Positions 26,179-34,846 of a DNA stretch of 64,000 bases are shown here, piece by piece. Source of the stretch: JAAOII01 sp965207945 (GTDB taxonomy: Bacteria; Pseudomonadota; Gammaproteobacteria; CBDBNL01; JAAOII01); assembly GCA_965207945.1 (NCBI GenBank), contig OZ242303.1:868001-932000 (forward strand), written 5' to 3'. Every line of letters starts with the position of its first letter. Within the stretch, counting starts at the first letter, position 1. The notes below the pieces were generated by a model. That model ran no database searches, had not been told where the DNA came from, and saw only the letters and a list, made by a program, of their open reading frames with translations. A program made the translations under genes and the position numbers.

Positions 26179-27578
26179 TGAACGGGATTAACGGGATGAG
26201 TAGGATGAGCAGCATGCAAGTTGGACGAATGTTGCCTGGAGGAATTATATTAGTAATATCCATGCTATGGTCGGGAGTGACTTTTGCTGTTGATGAGGGG
26301 TTTCAACGCAAAGGGTCCGCTTCCGACTATTTTGATAATATGCATGATGCGTTTGATATTTCTATTCTTGGGGATATGCTTTTTAATTTTTATACAGGCA
26401 TAAGAGACGAAGAAACTGCTTTTACCTATCTGATGGCAACAGGTGATAGATTATTACTTCCCATTCTGGGACCATTAATTATCATCTGCGCTGGGGTTAG
26501 ATTAATGCAAGAGATGGGAGAAGGAGGAAAGGATGTCTTTTCTGTTATATATGCGACTGCTGCGGTAATCTTAGTCCTGGCGTTGTATAGAACTGCTATA
26601 GCAGAACTAACCGCATTATCCAATACATTGGTGCGGGCTACTACTCCGAATGACTACAGCTTTCGTGGTGTAATGGAACAAGTTGAGGGTGTGGTTACAG
26701 ATTTTAATGAAACAAAAAAGAATAAAGACCCTATTGCAATTTTGGTGGATAAAACAGTTTCTTTATATACTCAATATTTCATGGCATGGGGAACAAAATG
26801 GGGAGTGCTGATTATGCACGGTTTGCTTAATTATTTACGTAATACTCTTTATGCAATTAACTATGTGCTTGGTATTTTCTTGTTGCCCTTTTTCATAATT
26901 AAACAAAATAAGTTGCCACGTAATTGGCTTATGATAACTGCGTTTATATTTCTTTGGGGAATAGTTGAATCAATTATGGTTGCTGTTATGGGACAATTGG
27001 GAGTGGGGGCATTGAAAGCAGCATTGCAGGTAGAGGGAGCGCTTCCTATATTCAGTGAGTCGTTATTTTATGTGATGGTTAGCACTATTAATGTGCTTAT
27101 TGGAGTGGCGATGCTAAGCAGTGTATGGATAGTTAAAAGCTATTTGCTGTCCCCTACATCAATATCAACCGTAGCTGCATTGTTTACTTTGCCTGCTATT
27201 TCATTGGCGCGTATGTCAGCAGGTATGGGGGCAAGCGGAGCGCTGGCTGCAGCTGGTGTTGCGAGGTCAACTGCATCAGGAGTAAGAAATCCACGCTCTA
27301 AAGGGGGTGGAGGATATGGGCGATACGGTGGCGGACTTCCACCTTTATCTAATAGAGGTGATGGTGGAACAGCACAGAGTAAAACAAAATCAAAACCTAC
27401 ATCAGCAGGACAGAATCCTAAGAATAACTCAGCAGATAGTCCGCCAGATCTGGCAAAAGCTCGCCGTCCTTATAAGATGAGGTCAATCATAGAACATAGC
27501 GGAAAACTGGAGGCAAAATCATTGCCAAAGAGTATCAGCGCCATTTCTCGTGTAGGCAAAAAACATAAGGTTAAGTAA
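26175..27578 (+). CDS. virB6: VirB6-like polytopic membrane protein
   Basis: 467 aa. A signal-like N-terminus is followed by five or six hydrophobic segments between residues 80 and 350 (LLLPILGPLIIICAGV, VIYATAAVILVLALY, INYVLGIFLLPFFII, WLMITAFIFLWGIVESI, FYVMVSTINVLIGVAMLSSVWIV). The C-terminal 100 residues are Gly/Ser/Lys-rich and hydrophilic. This is the VirB6/TrbL pattern of the inner-membrane channel subunit. Its ATG overlaps the end of the VirB5-like gene (ATGATGA junction), and virB8 follows after 2 bp. Confidence 0.75.
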   Translation: MMNGINGMSRMSSMQVGRMLPGGIILVISMLWSGVTFAVDEGFQRKGSASDYFDNMHDAFDISILGDMLFNFYTGIRDEETAFTYLMATGDRLLLPILGPLIIICAGVRLMQEMGEGGKDVFSVIYATAAVILVLALYRTAIAELTALSNTLVRATTPNDYSFRGVMEQVEGVVTDFNETKKNKDPIAILVDKTVSLYTQYFMAWGTKWGVLIMHGLLNYLRNTLYAINYVLGIFLLPFFIIKQNKLPRNWLMITAFIFLWGIVESIMVAVMGQLGVGALKAALQVEGALPIFSESLFYVMVSTINVLIGVAMLSSVWIVKSYLLSPTSISTVAALFTLPAISLARMSAGMGASGALAAAGVARSTASGVRNPRSKGGGGYGRYGGGLPPLSNRGDGGTAQSKTKSKPTSAGQNPKNNSADSPPDLAKARRPYKMRSIIEHSGKLEAKSLPKSISAISRVGKKHKVK

Positions 27579-27580
27579 TT

Positions 27581-28204
27581 ATGCATCTGTTTATGAATAA
27601 CACTGTTAACAAAGGAAAAATAAATCGTCAAGGTAATCTTTATCTGGCTATCTTATGGCAAAATCGCCTGCTGTTTCTGCTGGTATTTATTTTACTTATA
27701 AGTGGTTCTTTTATCTTTGCTGCATTTATGATTAGACCACTTCCCATAATTTTAGTAGACCAAGAGGGACGTTATATTGCCCAAGTAAATTATATTGATG
27801 CGCCGCCAATGGATGAGACGCAACTTGAAAGCATGAGTAAAAGATTTATTCAACATTATATGAGTCAAAACTCAGCGACTATTTATGAAGATGCAGAAAT
27901 ATCCTTAGCGGCTATGTGTCCGCAGCTTAGAACTAAAATACGCAAAGAATGGGTGGAGGGTGGCAAGTTAGCGCGAGTAGTGCAAAGATTGCAACTTTCA
28001 CGAACTATATTCTCGGACTTTCAACTTTTGAAGTATTTAAGTAGTGATGATATTCAAGTTGGTTTGACGGGAAAGATTTTACTGAGTGGAACTCAGGGGC
28101 AAGATATTTCATCGGACTTTAACCTTGAGCTTTCATTGAAACTTGTCCCTATAAATCCACGTAACTATCTTGGAATAGAAGTATGCTCCGTTCGTTTATT
28201 ATGA
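27581..28204 (+). CDS. virB8: VirB8-like inner-membrane assembly factor
   Basis: 207 aa. A short cytoplasmic start is followed by one membrane helix (LLFLLVFILLISGSFIFAAFMI, residues 26-47) and a periplasmic domain with the NTF2-like VirB8 layout (RPLPIILVDQEGRYIAQVNYIDAPPMDE, then EDAEISLAAMCPQLRTKIRKEW). VirB8 nucleates the type IV secretion assembly between inner membrane and core. It sits between the virB6 and virB9-like genes and overlaps the latter by 22 bp. Confidence 0.75.
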   Translation: MHLFMNNTVNKGKINRQGNLYLAILWQNRLLFLLVFILLISGSFIFAAFMIRPLPIILVDQEGRYIAQVNYIDAPPMDETQLESMSKRFIQHYMSQNSATIYEDAEISLAAMCPQLRTKIRKEWVEGGKLARVVQRLQLSRTIFSDFQLLKYLSSDDIQVGLTGKILLSGTQGQDISSDFNLELSLKLVPINPRNYLGIEVCSVRLL

Positions 28205-29076
28205 CTTTTGCTTTTTTAGGTATGCTAGGTACTAACCTTACTGTTTATGGATTTAGTGGCAAGGTGCAACAGATTCCCTTGCTGGAACAAACCCAATTCA
28301 CTCTTAAGGTTGTGCCTAAGCTGGGAACAAGATTAATCTTTCCTTTTATATTAGATAATTCTCAACTTAAACCGCCACTTAATTACAAACTAACCAATAG
28401 CAATGATTTTGCAGTAGCTCGCAATCTGGCTACTTTGGCAGGGCAGAATGTATTCCTTATAACTGCATCTGGCAACCAAGGGACTATAGGCAAGCTGTAT
28501 ATGAGTATCGCTGGCTATCATATTGCCATTAACCTGGTAGTTAGCGGACTTGTTAGCGACCATATAAGTGATATTTATTTGCAGCTAACTACTGATGATA
28601 GAGAGTTTTTAATGGCGCGTGAGATTGATAGGATTAAGAAGAATCTAAGCAAAAGTTATCAGAACAGAATTAAGCAAAGAAACTCAATTATTGCCGATAC
28701 TACATTGGCAGCAATTATTATGCGTGGCACTAAGAGGAAGAACATCAAATCCTTGTTGCGTGGAGGAAAAGAAAGTTTTAACAGCGCTGATATTTACTTG
28801 GATAAGTTTCTATATCTAAAGCCAGATGCTTATGCAATACATTTTTGGGTGGAGCATTATGGAGAAAAGTTTACGACTTCATCTATGTTAGTTCAATTGC
28901 AACACGGACAGGGTGGAGATTCTATCCTGGCAGGTAAATTACTTTGCTTGGAGCGAGGAAATCGGTTGGATGAGTGTCTCTTTATTACCAATGATGCAGG
29001 TTTAATTGACAATAAAATGAAACTAAAAATTACCTTAACCAATAATAAAGATGAATCTTTTGTTATTAATTACTAA
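28183..29076 (+). CDS. VirB9/TraK-like outer-ring candidate
   Basis: 297 aa with an N-terminal signal peptide (FIMTFAFLGMLGTNLTVYGFSG). The rest looks rich in beta strands: an N-terminal domain (FTLKVVPKLGTRLIFPFILDN ... IGKLYMSIAGYHIAINLVVS), a charged linker, and a C-terminal sandwich-like domain (YAIHFWVEHYGEKFTTSSMLVQLQHG). This fits the VirB9/TraK family, which lines the periplasmic core with VirB10. The similarity is weak, and the call depends on lying between the virB8-like and virB10-like genes. It overlaps both neighbours. Confidence 0.5.
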   Translation: MLRSFIMTFAFLGMLGTNLTVYGFSGKVQQIPLLEQTQFTLKVVPKLGTRLIFPFILDNSQLKPPLNYKLTNSNDFAVARNLATLAGQNVFLITASGNQGTIGKLYMSIAGYHIAINLVVSGLVSDHISDIYLQLTTDDREFLMAREIDRIKKNLSKSYQNRIKQRNSIIADTTLAAIIMRGTKRKNIKSLLRGGKESFNSADIYLDKFLYLKPDAYAIHFWVEHYGEKFTTSSMLVQLQHGQGGDSILAGKLLCLERGNRLDECLFITNDAGLIDNKMKLKITLTNNKDESFVINY

Positions 29077-30298
29077 ACCGCTTCTTGTGTTGTTTAACGT
29101 TGCTGTAATTTTGACTGCAACAAGTTTTATTGCAATGGTTTCTTTTGCTGAAGAAGTTAATGCGCAAGAAGATAAGGCAAGAGATGTTAGCAAAGAAGCA
29201 CTTAAATCTACAACAGAAGACCAGATTCGTTTGGCTAAAGATAAAAATAAACGACTACAACATAATGAGGTGCTTGATGAAAATTCAAGGTTTTATTACG
29301 ATGGAGATAATGGGTATCCAGGTATTGTTATTAATAAAGTTGTATTCCCAGCTGTGGTTAAGGATGGCAACAGATTTCCAGGATGCATAGTTGGGGACAA
29401 AGTAATAGAGGGGGTTTATGATAGAAAAATCCGTAAGGTTGTGTGCAGGTTGTCATCCAATACATTGGTTGAACAGGGCGAGACAATTATTGTGGAGGAT
29501 AATCTGCAGCAAAGCAAGCCATCAGCATCGCGCACGTCACAAGTAAAAAACACTGCCACTACTAAGAAAAAAGTAAAGTCAGGAAAGAGTAAAACGATAA
29601 AGAAAGCAACCCCCAAAAGTGGTAAACAGGTAAATAATCAATATGGAGCAAGCGCCCAAAGGAGGAGCAATAAAGAGGGGGGCAACAAAGCGGGTGCTAA
29701 TAAAAGGGTGACTAATAAAGTGGGAGTGAATAATAATCAAGCAAATAACAACAAGGGCTCAGTCCTTGAAGTTAATGCTTTTCGTAGCAAGCCAAAGTTT
29801 GGCGTGCGTGCAGGCACCTGGTCAAGAGTGTTTCTACCTCGTTCGGTTTCATCCAGTGAACCAGCTAATATAGAGTTGGAATTAATTGACGAAATTGAAG
29901 GACGTCATAAAAATGTTCCAGCAGGAACTATCTTTTTTACCAAGCATAGAATAAATCCAGCCACCCAAAGATTAGATATGCAGGCAGTGTTAATGGTATT
30001 GCCTGATGGAAGTGAGTATTCAATAAGTGCCACCATCCATAGCAGTGGTATGACTGCTGGATTGGCTGGCGCAGTCATCACTCATACAAATAAAGTTGCC
30101 AGTACCGCTGCAAAAAGGAATGTCTTGGATTCTACTGCTCAAGTCATAGCACAAAATGGAAATCCAGCGGCGGCAATTGCTGGCAATGTGGCAACTGAAG
30201 TATTAGATGCCCAAGAAAATGCTCTGCCCACTAGGCCAGGGTATTCGGTGCAGGTTGCATCGCAAGAAGGTTTAATCAGATTTGGGAGGTCCTTTTAG
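29051..30298 (+). CDS. virB10: VirB10/TraB-like core subunit
   Basis: 415 aa. A hydrophobic N-terminus serves as signal or anchor. A long Lys/Asn/Ser-rich periplasmic linker follows (about residues 150-240, with repeats such as NKEGGNKAGANKRVTNKVG). The C-terminal domain is VirB10/TrbI-like: GVRAGTWSRVFLPRSVSSSEPANIELELIDEI, VPAGTIFFTKHRINPATQRLDMQAVLMVLPDGSEYSI, ending GYSVQVASQEGLIRF. Typical VirB10 has a cytoplasmic N-terminus and a Pro-rich linker; here the linker is Lys/Asn-rich. It spans the envelope in the secretion core. Confidence 0.72.
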   Translation: MNLLLLITKPLLVLFNVAVILTATSFIAMVSFAEEVNAQEDKARDVSKEALKSTTEDQIRLAKDKNKRLQHNEVLDENSRFYYDGDNGYPGIVINKVVFPAVVKDGNRFPGCIVGDKVIEGVYDRKIRKVVCRLSSNTLVEQGETIIVEDNLQQSKPSASRTSQVKNTATTKKKVKSGKSKTIKKATPKSGKQVNNQYGASAQRRSNKEGGNKAGANKRVTNKVGVNNNQANNNKGSVLEVNAFRSKPKFGVRAGTWSRVFLPRSVSSSEPANIELELIDEIEGRHKNVPAGTIFFTKHRINPATQRLDMQAVLMVLPDGSEYSISATIHSSGMTAGLAGAVITHTNKVASTAAKRNVLDSTAQVIAQNGNPAAAIAGNVATEVLDAQENALPTRPGYSVQVASQEGLIRFGRSF

Positions 30299-30300
30299 CT

Positions 30301-30837
30301 ATGAGAATATTTACTACTTTATTTGCGTTTACTATGGCATCCCTTTTGGCAACAGAAGTCCATGCATACTCTATATCTTTTGCTCTTGAGAAACGCAGTT
30401 TCATATCTTTTGAGGAAAATATCTATTCTTATTCATCTATGCTCAGGCAGGGGCGAGATAATTTTCACTGGATTGATTTATCCTATACAAACTCTGATTA
30501 CATACTTAAAGATGAACAAGGAAGAGCGGAATCTATTGGTAGCTTTTATAGATTTGCTAACAGAAGGAGATGGGCTCGTTATTTTAAGCCAGCTATTTTT
30601 ACAGGTATAGGTTTTTCTCACAGGGAACTTAGTAAAAGACAAAGAGTTTCTGCGGATAATATTGTCACTGGTGACCTAAACGATGCAACTGAGAATGAGT
30701 TTGCAACAACATTAGGAATGGGTTATTTATGGGAAATTAAGAACTCGCTTGTGGGTATATCCTTTGCTTATGGATATGACTTTGGCTATGAAAGAACATT
30801 CTATGCCCCAGCTTTAATATTTTCTTTTGGCTTGTAA
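30301..30837 (+). CDS. Small predicted outer-membrane beta-barrel protein
   Basis: 178 aa with a signal peptide cleaved after EVHA (about residue 23). The mature chain alternates polar and hydrophobic residues in short strands (FHWIDLSYTNSDYILKDE, ATTLGMGYLWEI, LVGISFAYGYDFGYE) and ends in a hydrophobic C-terminal strand (ALIFSFGL), the usual outer-membrane barrel signal. Its start lies 2 bp after virB10, so it belongs to the virB operon. Specific function is not recognised. An accessory outer-membrane partner of the secretion system is possible. Confidence 0.65.
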   Translation: MRIFTTLFAFTMASLLATEVHAYSISFALEKRSFISFEENIYSYSSMLRQGRDNFHWIDLSYTNSDYILKDEQGRAESIGSFYRFANRRRWARYFKPAIFTGIGFSHRELSKRQRVSADNIVTGDLNDATENEFATTLGMGYLWEIKNSLVGISFAYGYDFGYERTFYAPALIFSFGL

Positions 30838-30943
30838 TGATGATTTATAGTTATTCTTATCTTTGGCTATGCAGAGTATTCGCTGTAAGAATATTTAACA
30901 AGAATTTGATAAGAATTAAAATTTCCTTGCTCAGTAAAAGCAA

Positions 30944-30996
30944 CCGGTCTCTTGCGCGAATTTACTTTATTGTTTGCGTGAGAGGCCGGGTTTTTT
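30944..30996 (+). terminator. Intrinsic terminator after the virB operon
   Basis: A 14-bp stem (30944-30957 with 30976-30989, three G-U pairs) begins CCGG and has an 18-nt loop, followed by six T at 30991-30996. It ends the virB operon about 110 bp after the last gene. Confidence 0.85.
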
Positions 30997-31098
30997 ATGG
31001 AAAGAATAAACGTTTAATAAAAAGGCGCTTTTCTTTTAGAGGGACTACTCTCTACATTTTTTACGAGCATTATTTTGACTTTTGCGACACACACCCAA

Positions 31099-31148
31099 AC
31101 CCCGATGCTTTTATACGTCAGCCCAGTCGTTGGCGTCGGGGTTTTTTT
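31099..31148 (+). terminator. Second intrinsic terminator
   Basis: A 10-bp stem (31099-31108 with 31133-31142, ACCCCGATGC and its near complement) with a long loop runs into seven T. It lies just before the small 31182 gene and could act as an attenuator for it. Confidence 0.82.
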
Positions 31149-31181
31149 ATTGGTGAAAATAGAAATAGAGGAGACACAGAA

Positions 31182-31466
31182 TTGATAAAAAACAATAATG
31201 AACGTATTACAACCAGAAGTAACAACAATAATATGCCATTGCTAATTACCAATAAGAAAAATAGTAATAATAATAACTGCAAGAATAATAACTGCAAGAA
31301 TAATAAAGAGAAGCAAGGCGCGATAAGTCATAATTTCTGGATAAAACAATCAGCTAACAAAAATTTATTTATAGATTATAAGAACAAAATTAGTGGTGCG
31401 GTTAAAAGTTATAACGAGTCGGGATCGATTAATCCTGGGCAAGAAATTAATAAACTATGGCCCTGA
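31182..31466 (+). CDS. Small Asn/Lys-rich protein, unknown function
   Basis: 94 aa from a TTG start at 31182. I propose this start because AGAGGAGA lies 8 nt upstream, one of the best ribosome-binding sites in the window, and because sequence before it is terminator. The first half is Asn-rich (SNNNNM, NSNNNNCKNNNCKNN) and encoded by AATAATAACTGCAAG repeats. The second half is more ordered (ISHNFWIKQSANKNLFIDYKNKISGAVKSYN). There is no signal peptide or membrane segment. It lies downstream of the secretion operon and could be an effector or regulator, but nothing shows this. It may also be a non-coding repeat region. Confidence 0.4.
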   Translation: MIKNNNERITTRSNNNNMPLLITNKKNSNNNNCKNNNCKNNKEKQGAISHNFWIKQSANKNLFIDYKNKISGAVKSYNESGSINPGQEINKLWP

Positions 31467-31652
31467 GCGAGAGTCGGTTCCGATTTTACGGTTTGATGAA
31501 TTATGTTGAAGTTTTTTAAGAGGATGTTTTAGAGGAGTGTTGGTATACAGATCATAGTAGAGTGTCAGGGCTGGTTGAGAGTTAATTATTTTTTATTCTT
31601 AAGAAATAATCTTGGCTAGCCCTGATTTTGTGCTTGTGGTAAAATAAACAAC
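31467..31652 (+). other. Gap before nfuA with a long hairpin
   Basis: No gene seen. A compound hairpin has an outer stem TCAGGGCT (31565-31572) with AGCCCTGA (31618-31625) and an inner ATTATTT/AAATAAT stem, followed by TTTT. It could end the upstream small gene or act in the nfuA leader. Confidence 0.6.
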
Positions 31653-32261
31653 ATGAGCGAACATAATTATATTGAAGAAAATTATATGACAGTTACCGAG
31701 TCGGGTCAAAATTATCTTAAAGAACTTATTAATAGCAAAAAAGAAGAGATGAGCGTTAGGGTATTTGTAACTCAACCTGGAACGCCTAATGCGGAAACCT
31801 GCCTGGCTTATTGCCCAGAAGGAGATGAGGAGGAAGATGACCAACTGCTGCCTAAGGTACCATTCAAATTTTTTATTCATCAAAAGAGCTTGCCTTATTT
31901 GCAAGATGCTTTAATTGATTTTCAAAAGGACCAATTTGGCGGACAACTCACTATAAAAGCCCCTAACTCTAAGATGATGAAGGTGGATGAGAATAGCCCT
32001 ATAAGCGACCAAGTAAACTATATTCTTTATACAGACATTAATCCAGCATTGGCGGCGCATGGCGGTATTGTTAGTTTAATGGACTTAATAGAGAATGACA
32101 CAATCGCAATATTGCAATTTGGCGGAGGATGTCAGGGTTGTGGGATGATTGATGTGACACTGAAGCAAGGTGTGGAAAAAGCATTATTGGAGAAGGTGCC
32201 TCAGTTGAAAGGTATTCGCGATGCCACAGACCATAGCGACCGCAGTAACGCATATTATTAA
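31653..32261 (+). CDS. nfuA: Fe-S biogenesis protein NfuA
   Basis: 202 aa, two domains. A degenerate A-type scaffold domain (VRVFVTQPGTPNAETCLAYCPEGD) is followed by an Nfu domain with the cluster-binding CxxC at C160 and C163 (FGGGCQGCGMIDVTLKQGVE). The E. coli protein ends LKGVRDLTEH and this one LKGIRDATDH. It carries and delivers [4Fe-4S] clusters, especially under stress. The ATG at 31686 would match the E. coli start better; the ATG at 31653 adds 11 residues, and neither has a strong ribosome-binding site. It lies 12 kb from hscBA, with the secretion locus in between. Confidence 0.93.
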   Translation: MSEHNYIEENYMTVTESGQNYLKELINSKKEEMSVRVFVTQPGTPNAETCLAYCPEGDEEEDDQLLPKVPFKFFIHQKSLPYLQDALIDFQKDQFGGQLTIKAPNSKMMKVDENSPISDQVNYILYTDINPALAAHGGIVSLMDLIENDTIAILQFGGGCQGCGMIDVTLKQGVEKALLEKVPQLKGIRDATDHSDRSNAYY

Positions 32262-32294
32262 ACTCTTTATTAATTTATATTGGGGACAAGGGTT

Positions 32295-33755
32295 ATGATG
32301 AGAACTCGTTTTGCTCCGAGCCCTACGGGGTTGATGCATTTTGGTAATTGCCGAACTGCGTTGTTTAGCTATCTGTTGGCGAAATATCATAAGAGTGAGT
32401 TTGTTCTTCGTATCGAAGATACAGATAAAGAAAGGTCAAAGGAAGAATACAGCATAGCACTATGCCGTGACTTGAAAGAGCTGGGTATTGAATGGGACTT
32501 AGGACCTGATGGGGATGCCTCAACACCTAACGAATATTATCAATCACAACGTAGTTCAATTTATAAGAAGTACTACGATAACCTTTTGGAGCAGGGGTTG
32601 GCATACCCTTGCTTTTGCAGTGAAGCTGAACTTAAGCTAACCCGTAAACGTCAACTTGCCACAGGGGAGGCACCACGTTATAGCGGAACCTGTCGTTCTT
32701 TAAGCAAAGAGGAACAAGATAAGAGGATTGCTGCAGGAGAAAAACCAGCACTGAGATTGAAGGTCTCTTATGATGATGTGATTGAGTTTGAAGATATGGT
32801 GCGCGGAAAACAGAAGTTTTACGGCAAACATTTAGGGGATTTTGTGATTCGTAAAAGCGATGGCGGACCATCTTTTATGTTTGCTAATGCATTGGATGAT
32901 GCCTTGATGGATATTAATGTGGTGCTGCGCGGTGAAGATCATCTTTCTAATACGCCGCGGCAGATTTTAGTGCTAAGAGCTGTTGGGCTTGCAGATAAGA
33001 TTCCGCAATACGCCCATATTTCATTAATAGTGGGGGCTGATGGCGCGCCACTATCCAAAAGAAATGGCAGTAGAAGTATCCGCGAGATGTTGGATGAGGG
33101 CTATTTGCCAGAGGCATTGCTTAATTATATGGCGCGGTTAGGGTGTAAATATGAGGAGGATAGTCTATTGGATATTAAAAAACTATCTGAGGCATTTGAC
33201 GAAAAGAGGTTAGCTCGTGCCGCAGCAAAATATGATATTCATCAGCTTAATCACTGGCAAAGGAATGCAGTGGCAGAGTTCAATGATAAAAAAATTTTTA
33301 GCTGGCTGGAATATATCACAGAAGAATATACTCCTAAGAAACAATATTTCACTAAATTATTAGAAAAACATCCTCAATCAAAGCAATATGAGTTCATTAA
33401 ACTAATTAAATATGATATTACACTGCCAAAAGACATAGTTAATTGGGTGTACATAATATATGAAGAACCTAAATGGGATGAAAAAGCAAGAGATGAAATG
33501 AAAGAGGCGGGTAAAGTTTTTTTTACGACAGCATCAAGTATTATATCTGTGGATAAGAAGAAAGATGATATGATTAGCTGGAGTGAGATGGTTGATGTTC
33601 TTAGTAAAGAGAGCGGCAAAGGAGGGCGTAAATTATTTATGCCACTGCGCCTTGCTTTAACTGGCAAGGACAAAGGTCCTGCTTTGGATGAAATATATCA
33701 TTTGTTAGGCAAAGAAGAGACCTGTCGTCGTCTTGATGAAGCGGCTAAGTTATAA
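32295..33755 (+). CDS. gltX: Glutamyl-tRNA synthetase
   Basis: 486 aa from ATG 32295, chosen because AAGGG lies just upstream. The in-frame TTG at 32280 would place that site inside the gene. Class I synthetase charging tRNA-Glu. The HIGH-type motif is FAPSPTGLMHFGNCRTAL (residues 5-22), the KMSKS-type motif is PLSKRNGS near 253-260, and a zinc-binding set CFCSEAEL ... YSGTC lies near 99-126. The C-terminal anticodon-binding region is more diverged and Lys-rich than usual. Whether it is discriminating cannot be told from the sequence alone. Confidence 0.95.
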   Translation: MMRTRFAPSPTGLMHFGNCRTALFSYLLAKYHKSEFVLRIEDTDKERSKEEYSIALCRDLKELGIEWDLGPDGDASTPNEYYQSQRSSIYKKYYDNLLEQGLAYPCFCSEAELKLTRKRQLATGEAPRYSGTCRSLSKEEQDKRIAAGEKPALRLKVSYDDVIEFEDMVRGKQKFYGKHLGDFVIRKSDGGPSFMFANALDDALMDINVVLRGEDHLSNTPRQILVLRAVGLADKIPQYAHISLIVGADGAPLSKRNGSRSIREMLDEGYLPEALLNYMARLGCKYEEDSLLDIKKLSEAFDEKRLARAAAKYDIHQLNHWQRNAVAEFNDKKIFSWLEYITEEYTPKKQYFTKLLEKHPQSKQYEFIKLIKYDITLPKDIVNWVYIIYEEPKWDEKARDEMKEAGKVFFTTASSIISVDKKKDDMISWSEMVDVLSKESGKGGRKLFMPLRLALTGKDKGPALDEIYHLLGKEETCRRLDEAAKL

Positions 33756-33781
33756 TGTATTCTAGCTGTAGCACATAAATT

Positions 33782-34846
33782 ATGAGAAAACCTTATCGCG
33801 GTATTATTGACCGCTTTGCCGAGTATTTGCCTTTTATAAAAGAAGATACTCAAATTATTACCCTGAATGAAGGGAATACTCCATTATTACACCTACCTCG
33901 TTTGGCAAAAGAGATTAATGCGGATATTGAAGTCCATGCTAAGTTTGAAGGGCTGAACCCTACTGGCTCGTTTAAAGACCGCGGCATGACAACAGCAGTT
34001 ACCCAAGCAGTGCAGGAGGGGGCGCAATCCTTGATATGTGCTTCCACTGGCAATACTTCTGCTTCTGCGGCTGCTTATGCGGCGCGTGCTGGCATTGACG
34101 CCTTTGTGCTAATTCCTGAAGGGAAAATAGCTATGGGTAAGTTGGTGCAGGCATTAATCTATGGGGCTAAATTGGTGCAGATTAATGGCAATTTTGATGA
34201 TGCTATGGAGTTAGTAAAAGATGCGGCTAAGAAACTTCCTGTTACATTAGTGAACTCGGTTAATCCCTATCGCTTGCAAGGGCAAAAGACCGCAGCGTTT
34301 GAGATTGTGGAAGACCTTGGTGATGCTCCAGATTTCCATTGCTTGCCAGTTGGCAATGCTGGCAATATAAGCGCCTATTGGATGGGCTATAAAGAATATA
34401 ATGATTTTGGTAAGTGTAAGTTGCCTAAGATGTGTGGCTATCAAGCAAGCGGCGCAGCGCCTTTTTTACGCGGAGCTACGGTAAAAGACCCGCAAACTCT
34501 GGCTACTGCAATCCGCATAGGCAACCCTCAATCTTATGATTTAGCTATGCAAGCACAGCAGGATTCGGGCGGGCATTTTATAGAAAGAAGTGATGAGGAA
34601 ATAATGGCAGCGCAACAATTATTGGCAAGAACTGAAGGGATTTTCTGTGAGCCAGCATCGGCTATTTCTATTGCTGGTTTAATTGATGATGTGAAAAGTG
34701 GATTTATCCCTGCGGGGAGTAGAGTGGTTTGCACCCTAACTGGTAATGGTTTGAAGGATGTAGATACCGCTCTGCAACATATTAAAACTGACCTTATTAC
34801 CATTAAACCAAATATTGAAGAGCTGCAGCAGGTTCTTGGCTTATGA
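33782..34846 (+). CDS. thrC: Threonine synthase
   Basis: 354-aa PLP enzyme converting O-phosphohomoserine to threonine. The PLP lysine motif NPTGSFKDRGM is at about residues 61-71, and the phosphate-binding glycines are in LPVGNAGNISAYWMGYKEY near 191. CTLTGNGLKDVD near 322 is the conserved C-terminal loop. The size fits the short ThrC class (about 350-360 aa). Its stop overlaps the trpS start (ATGATGA). No hom or thrB is adjacent. Confidence 0.93.
   Translation: MRKPYRGIIDRFAEYLPFIKEDTQIITLNEGNTPLLHLPRLAKEINADIEVHAKFEGLNPTGSFKDRGMTTAVTQAVQEGAQSLICASTGNTSASAAAYAARAGIDAFVLIPEGKIAMGKLVQALIYGAKLVQINGNFDDAMELVKDAAKKLPVTLVNSVNPYRLQGQKTAAFEIVEDLGDAPDFHCLPVGNAGNISAYWMGYKEYNDFGKCKLPKMCGYQASGAAPFLRGATVKDPQTLATAIRIGNPQSYDLAMQAQQDSGGHFIERSDEEIMAAQQLLARTEGIFCEPASAISIAGLIDDVKSGFIPAGSRVVCTLTGNGLKDVDTALQHIKTDLITIKPNIEELQQVLGL

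Larger units (their letters stand above)
30838..31181 (+). other. Untranslated stretch with two strong hairpin terminators; possible small RNA
   Basis: An open frame crosses this stretch, but its translation is basic, unstructured and includes both terminator stems, so I do not count it as protein. Two terminator-shaped hairpins (30944-30996 and 31099-31148) lie 100 bp apart, with a smaller AGAG/CTCT stem between them near 31035. The piece between the terminators could be a short RNA, but no promoter was identified. Confidence 0.55.

Noticed and set aside
30837..31181. N-terminal part of a 209-residue frame after the barrel gene
   Set aside because: It runs through two terminator hairpins and has random, very basic composition; only the part from TTG 31182 has gene-like signals.
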